10,281 bases of DNA. It comes from CAZGYE01 sp964530165. Lineage in GTDB: Bacteria; Planctomycetota; Planctomycetia; Planctomycetales; Planctomycetaceae. Made by a program: the position numbers and the translations under genes. Under the pieces are notes generated by a model, which worked only from the letters and a program-made list of their open reading frames with translations, was not told where the DNA came from and did not search any database. Of this stretch, positions 1-5,165 are shown piece by piece (the first letter of the stretch is position 1; each line of letters begins with the position of its first letter). Location: the NCBI GenBank assembly GCA_964530165.1, contig CAZGYE010000214.1:1-10281 (forward strand), written 5' to 3'.

Positions 1-150
1 CGCCAACTGCCGAAAAATAGTCCAGATGACCTGAATTACCGCGTCCTTTCTAAGGAACCGGGTTCCTTCGTGGCTGTTGCGATTGACTGCCCGGTGCAAC
101 CGCCCGACAATCGTGTGAAGGAATTGAAGCGGCGCCGTACAGAAAATTGA
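1..150 (+). CDS. 3' end of an unrecognised protein gene (partial)
   Basis: Reading frame 1 is open from the first base of the window to a TGA at 148-150, giving the last 49 residues of a protein that begins outside the window. The visible stretch includes NYRVLSKEPGSFVAVAIDCP and a very basic tail ending KELKRRRTEN. The composition is protein-like, with a hydrophobic strand (SFVAVAIDC) followed by a proline-rich linker. I do not recognise a family. The stop lies 7 bases before the GTG and 13 bases before the ATG of the next plus-strand gene, so the two are probably co-transcribed. The call rests on the open frame and the tight spacing; 49 codons without a stop is modest evidence on its own. 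Confidence 0.6.
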   Translation, partial: RQLPKNSPDDLNYRVLSKEPGSFVAVAIDCPVQPPDNRVKELKRRRTEN

Positions 151-157
151 AAGTTTT

Positions 158-1003
158 GTGACAATGTTCTGGCAAGGATTCACATTTCGGCAGATCGCGA
201 GGGGCAGGGTTGGGATGGTGCTGCTTTCCGGCTGTGTTTGCTGCCTGGTGGCCGGATGCGGCGCCAAGCCCTACAAACGCGGACTGCAGAGGACCGTCGA
301 CTTCTGGGCGTATCTCGAGAAGCTCGACCATCATCTGTCTCGCGAGTGGCAAGGGGCGGGAGGGGCGATCAAACTGCGGGTTCCCAAGCAATTCAAACTG
401 ATTCCCGCCCCGCAACCAGAGCTGGACAAAGAGTCGAAGGAGGAGGGCAAGCTGGTCCCCGTCCCGCCCGAAAGAGATCCCCGACAACCGCGTTATCTCC
501 GCGTCATTCTGCCCGGGCTGGAGGGGGCCTGGCAGACGACGCTGGAAGTGGTCGTCGGCGAGCAGGCGAAGCAGGCGCCGGCCTACATGTACGTGCTCAG
601 TAACCGCGAAAGGTTTCAAGATCCCGACTTAGCCAAGACCGCGATGAACTTCCACACGGATGTGGTGACGTTGCTCACCGACGCACTCAAGGTTCCGTTT
701 CCCGACCCCGACCAATGGGAAGAGAAACGTTACCCGCCCACCGATGGTTACGTCGAAGAGAAACTCTTCAATCTCCTCACCCTCAAGCCCCAGCAACAAA
801 TCAACGGGGCGCCGACGGACGTCTTGATTTACCAGTACAAGCTCGAGACGACTTGGGTGGTGGTTCTGTTTGTGATTCCACAGGGCTACGACTCACGACA
901 GAAACTGCCCGAGCGAATTGCGCTGTGTCTCGAAACGCTTAAAGTCTCCGGGCGGAAGCCCGGCAAGTTCGGCCCGTCGAAGGCCAAAAGGCCGGGTTTC
1001 TAG
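158..1003 (+). CDS. predicted lipoprotein of unknown function
   Basis: This encodes 281 residues from a GTG start at 158, or 279 from the ATG at 164; neither start has a convincing Shine-Dalgarno site. The N-terminus carries a basic stretch (RQIARGRVG), a hydrophobic segment at about residues 18-33 and a lipobox LVAGC with the acceptor Cys at residue 34, so the protein should be exported and lipidated. The remainder is soluble, with a Lys/Glu/Pro-rich linker around residues 90-105 and alternating strands and helices. A late hydrophobic segment (TTWVVVLFVIP, about residue 230) looks like a buried strand rather than a membrane helix. I do not recognise a domain. It follows the partial gene at 1-150 and runs convergently toward the selenoprotein gene, with only 31 bases between the two stops. 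The lipoprotein call is firm; the function is unknown. Confidence 0.85.
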   Translation: MTMFWQGFTFRQIARGRVGMVLLSGCVCCLVAGCGAKPYKRGLQRTVDFWAYLEKLDHHLSREWQGAGGAIKLRVPKQFKLIPAPQPELDKESKEEGKLVPVPPERDPRQPRYLRVILPGLEGAWQTTLEVVVGEQAKQAPAYMYVLSNRERFQDPDLAKTAMNFHTDVVTLLTDALKVPFPDPDQWEEKRYPPTDGYVEEKLFNLLTLKPQQQINGAPTDVLIYQYKLETTWVVVLFVIPQGYDSRQKLPERIALCLETLKVSGRKPGKFGPSKAKRPGF

Positions 1004-1029
1004 TGACCGTAGGAGTTGCCCGGCTGGGC
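959..1029 (+). terminator. possible weak terminator hairpins at the convergent gene ends
   Basis: Two GC-rich stem-loops lie at the 3' end of the lipoprotein gene. In the first, CCCGGC (959-964) can pair with GCCGGG (991-996), enclosing GGCC-AAAA-GGCC, and is followed by TTTC. In the second, GCCC (1018-1021) pairs with GGGC (1026-1029) around a four-base loop and is followed by GTTGTTTA. Neither has a proper uridine run. They sit between convergent genes, where terminators are expected, but the evidence is only structural and the first overlaps the coding region. Confidence 0.3.
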
Positions 1030-1034
1030 GTTGT

Positions 1035-1256
1035 TTAGTCGGTCGTCAACTGCGACAGGATCTCTTCGTTCGTCGGGAACCGGCCGACCTTCTGTTTCGA
1101 GAAGAGGAGCTTCCCATCGACGACGACGTCGAAGATGCCGCCGCCCCCCTTGATCAACTCCGCTTCCACTCCGGTCTTTGCTTTGATCGCGTCCGCCAAA
1201 CTGACGGCTTGCGGGTCAAAGTTTCACTCAATACAGTAAGTGATCGAAACGTGCAT
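1035..1256 (-). CDS. Rdx-family (SelW/SelT/SelH-like) selenoprotein with in-frame TGA as selenocysteine
   Basis: From the ATG at 1256-1254 to the TAA at 1037-1035 the frame reads 73 residues if the TGA at 1226-1224 is read as selenocysteine (U11). The N-terminus is MHVSITYCIEUNFDP, placing U in a CxxU motif (Cys8-Ile-Glu-Sec11) right after the first beta strand, as in SelW. After U the family pattern continues: helix AVSLADAIKAKTG, the GGGGIFDVVVDGKLLFSK hairpin (residues 37-54), then KVGRFPTNEEILSQL. About 73 residues is normal for bacterial Rdx proteins. These thioredoxin-like-fold proteins are thought to act in thiol/selenol redox reactions, but the partner here is unknown. A purine-rich AGAGAGAAAGGG lies upstream, its GGG ending 10 bases before the ATG. 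The gene is 69 bases downstream of the DUF4175-like gene on the same strand and may share its transcript. The alternative, a nonsense mutation of a CxxC homologue, is less likely given the hairpin after the TGA. Confidence 0.9.
1181..1221 (-). promoter_or_regulatory. putative bacterial SECIS stem-loop
   Basis: Three bases after the recoded TGA the minus strand can fold on itself. CTTTGA (1221-1216) pairs with TCAAAG (1186-1181), CGC (1213-1211) with GCG (1190-1188), and CCG (1207-1205) with CGG (1195-1193), separated by small internal loops and closed by a nine-base loop containing GTTT. An alternative apex pairs GCC (1208-1206) with GGC (1197-1195), leaving a loop that begins with G and starts 18 bases after the TGA. 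Bacterial SECIS elements lie inside the coding region directly after UGA and present a G/U-containing apical loop to SelB, so position and size fit. The pairing was found by eye, without energy calculation. Confidence 0.65.
1224..1226 (-). other. recoded TGA (selenocysteine codon)
   Basis: On the minus strand the codons run TAC TGT ATT GAG TGA AAC TTT GAC (Tyr-Cys-Ile-Glu-TGA-Asn-Phe-Asp). In the Rdx family this position holds Cys or Sec, three residues after the first Cys. No in-frame ATG follows the TGA, and the downstream part alone would lack the first strand and the redox motif. Confidence 0.87.
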
Positions 1257-1325
1257 TACTGAATGGCCCTTTCTCTCTTGGGTGACACGATGCATTCGGC
1301 GCAAAAGATCGGATCCCGCTGAGAT

Positions 1326-4300
1326 TCAGTCCCGCGCGCCGCGATTCCGCTTGGAAAGACTCTTTGTGAACGCCTCGTACGCCTCTCGATACTCGGCCGG
1401 AACCGGCAGATCCGGCACGTCGATTCCTTCGCTCGGCCGTCGCCCGGCTGTCTTGGCGTTGCGGCGGCTTTGGGTTGACTGGAGGTCGAGACTCTTGAGC
1501 ATCTCCTCGAACTGACGGCGCCTGGCTACGGCGCCGGCTGATCGGTCGTCGCCGGGATCGTCCAACTGACGGCGAAGCCGATCGGCAAAACGTTGCATGT
1601 CTTCTTTGGTCCAACCCAGGCGGTCGAGGAGCTTCTGATCGACTTCGCCGCGACGAAGATCGTCCTCCAACCGCTTCAACACCAGATCGGCGGCCTTTTT
1701 CGAGTAATCGAGATTCGCTTCTTCCGCGGCATCCGCACCGGCTTCACCGCCTTCGCCCCGGCCCCCATTTTTGTCTTTCCCGCCGCCCCTGGCAGCACCC
1801 GGGCGCTTGCCTCCGCCGCCGGTCTTCGCGCTCTCTGCTCCCTTCCCCTGTTTCTTCCCTTTAGGACCTGCGGTGCCCTCGCCGGACTTGCCCTTTCCAC
1901 CGGGCTTGTCGCCACCCTTCTTCCCGCCACCCTTTTCCCCGCCAGGCTTGTCGCCGCCCTTTTCCCCGCCGGGCTTGTCGCCACCCTTTTTCCCACCGGG
2001 TTTTTCGCCACCCTTCTTCTCACCGGGCTTGTCGCCACCCTTTTTCCCGCCGGGCTTGTCGCCACCTTTTTCCCCTGATTTCTGTTTTGAACCGTCGCCT
2101 TCCTTGCCGGCCGGTTTGCCGCTTTCTTTTTTCTCGGCCGGCTTGCCATCGCTGGGTTTGTCACTCGCATCCTTGCCAGCCGGTTTCTTTCCGGCGGGAT
2201 CACCCTGGCCGTCCGGTCGCTTGGAAAGGGACGGTTTCCGTTCGTCATCGGTCGGATTAGATGGCCGGTCGTCGGATTTCTCTTTCGGCCGGCTGGCCGT
2301 CTTGCTTGGCCGTTCCTCACCGCCGGCATCGGGCTTCTCGCCCTTTCTCGGATTCGCATCCGAGTCCTTCGGATCGCTTGGTTCCTCCCGTCGTCGAGTG
2401 GCTCCTTCTTCGCCCTCTTTGCGTTTCAGCTCGTCCTTCGCGGGAGTTGCCTCGGTATTCGGATCCTTCTCGGCCGTGGCTTCGCCCCGCTCGTCACCGC
2501 TGGCCTTTTCACGGCGTGCATCGTTGGATGGCTCTGCAGGCTCCTCTTTCCCGTCCAGGGGCTCTTTGGACTCGTTAGCGTTTCTCGATCCCGGCTTCGA
2601 CTTGTCCTCTTCATTTTCTTTGCCGGGTTGGCTCTCCGAGGAGTTGGTGGCGCCGTCGGACGGTTTCCCATCGGCCTCACCTTTGTCCGAACCGCCTTTG
2701 CCGGCTTTTTTTTCATCTTCTCCGCCGGTGTTGCTGTCGGTTCCGTCTTTGTCGTCGGGGTGGTCAGGCTTGCCCTTCTTTGGACTCTTGTCATCAGCAG
2801 CGGAATCTTGTGGGCCGCCTTTTGAGGACCCGTCGTCTTTTTGCCGGCCGTCTTTCGGCGGGTTCTCATCGAGGTCCTGCTTGACGTCGCGCTGCTGACG
2901 TTTGAGTAACTCGCGGAGCGCTTCCTGGTCGTCAGCGGGCTCTTGTTCTGGAGTTTGGTCGCCGCCCTTCGATTCCTTCCCCTTTGCTCCGCCGGGAGAT
3001 TTGTCTTCTGATGATGCCTGTTCCTCAGGTGATTTCTCCGACGGCTGCCGTTGTTTCCTCGCCGTCGTCTCCTGCTGATCGTCCGGGTGAGATTCCTCGC
3101 CTTGGTTCCCCTCTTCGGTTGCGTCGGGCGGTTGCGGTTCGGGAATACCCTCTTGATTACGATCCTGTTTGAGTTCATCGAGCTTTTGCTGCTGCTCGTG
3201 TTTGTCTTGTTCCAGTTGTTTGCGGGCTTCCTCTTCGGAAACGGGTTCGACGACGCGGATGTTGAGTTTGGGTGTGTTTTTCCGGTTTTCCAGCGGCTCT
3301 TTATTGTCCCGGGCTTCGATCCAGAACGTGACGCGATCATCTGTCTTGAGATTGAGGTCCTTCAACTTGAGGTCGTACGTCTCGCTGAAGCTTTGCCTGA
3401 GACCGCGCGTGGTGCCGTCGAACAGATAGATATCGGGCAAGTCGTCCCCGTTTTTTTGCAGCTTCAGTTTGACGGAACGCAGCTTGAAGTCGGGATCGTG
3501 GGCCTGGATTGCCATGGGTACGATCGCATTGGCCGGCCTTTGAAGATCGCGGACTGGATCGAGCAGCACGACTTCGGGCGGCTCATCGGGCCGAATCTTG
3601 ATGCTGTGCAGCGCCGGTTCCGGATCGGTGTCGCCGCCCTTGTTCTTGCACTGGATGCGGTAGTAGCGGGCGTAGGTTCCGTCTTCGCGGAATTTCAGAT
3701 CCCACGTGGCACTCAAGTTGGTTCCGCCAACAATTCTCATGCGGACTTCTTCAGCCTTCGCTGACGTGTCTTCGTTGTCGGAAAACAGCACCAACGCCGA
3801 CTTGACCGGCATGTTGGCCTTCGCCTTGATGACGACATTCGTTCCCTCCCAGGCGTCGATGTGACCGCCCGGCTGAGTGCGTGGGTCCAGCTCCATGTAT
3901 TTTGGATACTCGTAATGGACCTCGTCGACTTTGGCCCTGGGCGGCTGAATCACCGTGATTTGGAATTCTTCGCTGCGGTCGTCGCCGGCGACGACGTGGT
4001 AGCTCATGTCTTGCAGGATGCCGCGGCCGTTCTCGCCGGCGATCAAGCCGCGGTACGGCACGATCAGCCTGCGGTACTGCTGCACGCCTTCTTCGGCCGG
4101 GCGCATTGCGATCGGTTCGTCGACGTAACGTTGGTCGGTCGTCGTGAAGTGCAACGTGATCCGTTCCGGCGCTTCGCCCTTGAGGTCGGCAATCACTTCC
4201 AACTGCTCGCGCGCCAAGACGTTGACGTTTCCTGGTTTGACTTCGACAATCTCCGTGCGCGTGGCGACCGACACGTCGGCCATCGGAAACAGCGCCCGCC

Positions 4301-4871
4301 AGATCGAGTTCGAGATCGGCTTGGGCGAAAAGAGCGTGTACAGACAGCAGAGGACCACGATCGCCAACAGCGCATAGGAAACCCGCATCAACCGCCGGCG
4401 ATCGACCGCATGATCGACATCCATGTGCGACAGCGTGACTGCGGCCCGTTTTTCCATCGAGGTGAGGATCAGCGGGGAAACATCACGGTCGGCACGCCGC
4501 AAGTCCACGAGATTGAGCAACGTGCTGTTGAATTTCGGCTCCGACCGCTCGATCACGCGGGCGGCAAACAGCCGATTGACGCTTTTCAGGTAAGGCCGCA
4601 CAACCTTCCAGCCGACCCAAGCTCCCACAGCCAGCACAATTGCGCCGAGCATCAACAGCCGGGCCGCATACCCGAACCCCCCGGCGATCACCCAATGATC
4701 GAAGACCACAAACACCAGTAGGTATCCGAGCAGCAGCACTGCCGCTCCGCCCGCAGCGGTCAGAATGTCGGTGATCTTGATGTTGGTGCGCGTCCGCTGA
4801 AGCTGAAAGTCGATGTATTCGTCAAAATCGACGTACTGCTGCGGCGAATGTGGCTCGGCGGAAGTCGCCAT
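1326..4871 (-). CDS. large DUF4175-like membrane protein with a long charged low-complexity domain
   Basis: The protein has 1181 residues from the ATG at 4871. I prefer this start over an in-frame TTG at 4889 because GAGGAG (4887-4882) lies 10 bases before the ATG and would sit inside the longer reading. Membrane helices are predicted at about residues 38-60, 70-92 and 163-182. Then comes an extracytoplasmic region of beta-sandwich-like segments (about 185-540), including PEVVLLDPVRDLQRPAN and VTFWIEARDNKEPLENRKNT, which resemble DUF4175-type proteins of planctomycetes. A helical, coiled-coil-like segment (EEEARKQLEQDKHEQQQKL) follows. About 475 residues of Lys/Gly/Glu/Asp/Ser/Pro-rich low-complexity sequence come next, including a KPGGKKGGD tandem repeat, then a folded C-terminal part (about 1053-1181) starting NLDYSKKAADLVLKRLEDDL. 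It is third in the minus-strand row after two VWA proteins, suggesting a shared envelope complex. The family assignment is by resemblance; the molecular function is unknown. Confidence 0.88.
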   Translation of the reverse strand: MATSAEPHSPQQYVDFDEYIDFQLQRTRTNIKITDILTAAGGAAVLLLGYLLVFVVFDHWVIAGGFGYAARLLMLGAIVLAVGAWVGWKVVRPYLKSVNRLFAARVIERSEPKFNSTLLNLVDLRRADRDVSPLILTSMEKRAAVTLSHMDVDHAVDRRRLMRVSYALLAIVVLCCLYTLFSPKPISNSIWRALFPMADVSVATRTEIVEVKPGNVNVLAREQLEVIADLKGEAPERITLHFTTTDQRYVDEPIAMRPAEEGVQQYRRLIVPYRGLIAGENGRGILQDMSYHVVAGDDRSEEFQITVIQPPRAKVDEVHYEYPKYMELDPRTQPGGHIDAWEGTNVVIKAKANMPVKSALVLFSDNEDTSAKAEEVRMRIVGGTNLSATWDLKFREDGTYARYYRIQCKNKGGDTDPEPALHSIKIRPDEPPEVVLLDPVRDLQRPANAIVPMAIQAHDPDFKLRSVKLKLQKNGDDLPDIYLFDGTTRGLRQSFSETYDLKLKDLNLKTDDRVTFWIEARDNKEPLENRKNTPKLNIRVVEPVSEEEARKQLEQDKHEQQQKLDELKQDRNQEGIPEPQPPDATEEGNQGEESHPDDQQETTARKQRQPSEKSPEEQASSEDKSPGGAKGKESKGGDQTPEQEPADDQEALRELLKRQQRDVKQDLDENPPKDGRQKDDGSSKGGPQDSAADDKSPKKGKPDHPDDKDGTDSNTGGEDEKKAGKGGSDKGEADGKPSDGATNSSESQPGKENEEDKSKPGSRNANESKEPLDGKEEPAEPSNDARREKASGDERGEATAEKDPNTEATPAKDELKRKEGEEGATRRREEPSDPKDSDANPRKGEKPDAGGEERPSKTASRPKEKSDDRPSNPTDDERKPSLSKRPDGQGDPAGKKPAGKDASDKPSDGKPAEKKESGKPAGKEGDGSKQKSGEKGGDKPGGKKGGDKPGEKKGGEKPGGKKGGDKPGGEKGGDKPGGEKGGGKKGGDKPGGKGKSGEGTAGPKGKKQGKGAESAKTGGGGKRPGAARGGGKDKNGGRGEGGEAGADAAEEANLDYSKKAADLVLKRLEDDLRRGEVDQKLLDRLGWTKEDMQRFADRLRRQLDDPGDDRSAGAVARRRQFEEMLKSLDLQSTQSRRNAKTAGRRPSEGIDVPDLPVPAEYREAYEAFTKSLSKRNRGARD
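1902..2078 (-). repeat. 27-bp tandem repeat encoding KPGGKKGGD-type units
   Basis: On the plus strand the word GGCTTGTCGCC or a close variant recurs with its anchor at 1944, 1971, 1998, 2025 and 2052, exactly 27 bases apart. A further copy at 1902 is offset by 42 bases (27 + 15). Each unit encodes nine residues, such as GGDKPGGKK, GGDKPGEKK or GGEKPGGKK. The 15-base offset corresponds to an extra GGGKK. The units keep the reading frame of the DUF4175-like gene and lie in its disordered domain. Confidence 0.9.
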
Positions 4872-4881
4872 GCGATCTGGT

Positions 4882-4887
4882 CTCCTC
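4882..4887 (-). promoter_or_regulatory. Shine-Dalgarno site that fixes the start of the DUF4175-like gene
   Basis: GAGGAG on the minus strand ends 10 bases before the ATG at 4871. It is the clearest Shine-Dalgarno site in the window. It argues against the upstream TTG at 4889, which lies immediately before and within this purine run. Confidence 0.6.
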
Positions 4888-4965
4888 AAACCCCGCCTAC
4901 GGTGAGAACGAACCGTCGCTCGCCGTTGCGAACGCGCACTCCCATCGCAGTCCTTCGCGTACCCA

Positions 4966-4971
4966 ATTATA
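4966..4971 (-). promoter_or_regulatory. possible -10 element for the DUF4175-like gene
   Basis: The minus strand reads a perfect TATAAT at 4971-4966, about 95 bases upstream of the chosen ATG. The -35 region at the usual distance (GGTTCC or TGGTTC) is poor. If used, it would give the third large gene and the selenoprotein gene their own transcript. The plus strand also has a TATACT at 4968-4973 with no plus-strand gene to serve, a caution against over-reading AT-rich words here. Confidence 0.3.
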
Positions 4972-5104
4972 CTCTAATCGACGCATTCGGAACCACGAAT
5001 GTTCCCAAAAATCAACCGTTAGCCCGGATAATTCATCGGTTGTCGTCGTGGTACCCAAACCGACAACTTGTTGTTGCATTCCACGGGTTTCACGGCACAT
5101 CCAG

Positions 5105-5120
5105 CGACGACAAGTCGTCG
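5105..5120. repeat. perfect 7-bp inverted repeat with a two-base centre
   Basis: CGACGAC (5105-5111), AA, GTCGTCG (5114-5120) form a perfect dyad. No uridine run follows on either strand, so it is unlikely to be an intrinsic terminator. It lies 46 bases past the stop of the VWA/GATase-like gene, and could be a protein-binding site or a transcript-end hairpin. Confidence 0.45.
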
Positions 5121-5165
5121 GTTCGCGTTTCTATGAATAATCCGGGTCAGCGGCGCGCCGGGGAC

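Larger units (their letters stand above)
4872..5165. other. 294-base intergenic region between the VWA/GATase-like and DUF4175-like genes
   Basis: No convincing gene is present; a 67-codon minus-strand frame at 5100-4897 has no protein-like pattern. The gap contains the candidate -10 element and the Shine-Dalgarno site described separately. It also has an inverted repeat GTTGTCG (5039-5045) / CGACAAC (5061-5067) and a perfect palindromic repeat at 5105-5120. It is the longest gap within the minus-strand row and the most likely place for an internal promoter. Confidence 0.5.

Noticed and set aside
1035..1256. Rdx gene as a pseudogene with a nonsense mutation
   Set aside because: The frame is otherwise intact, the TGA sits exactly at the Cys/Sec position of the CxxC/U motif, and a SECIS-like hairpin follows. 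Decay would not be expected to hit this codon specifically with TGA.
1228..1614. 128-codon minus-strand frame overlapping the selenoprotein start and the end of the DUF4175-like gene
   Set aside because: It is out of frame with both better-supported genes, very Arg/Ser-rich and without a recognisable pattern.
1771..2898. 375-codon plus-strand frame rich in Pro, Ser and Phe
   Set aside because: It is antisense to the Lys/Gly/Glu-rich low-complexity domain of the DUF4175-like gene; its composition is the mirror of that domain's codon use and shows no fold-like pattern.
4872..4889. Upstream TTG start for the DUF4175-like gene
   Set aside because: The TTG lies immediately before the GAGGAG site, which is correctly spaced for the ATG at 4871.
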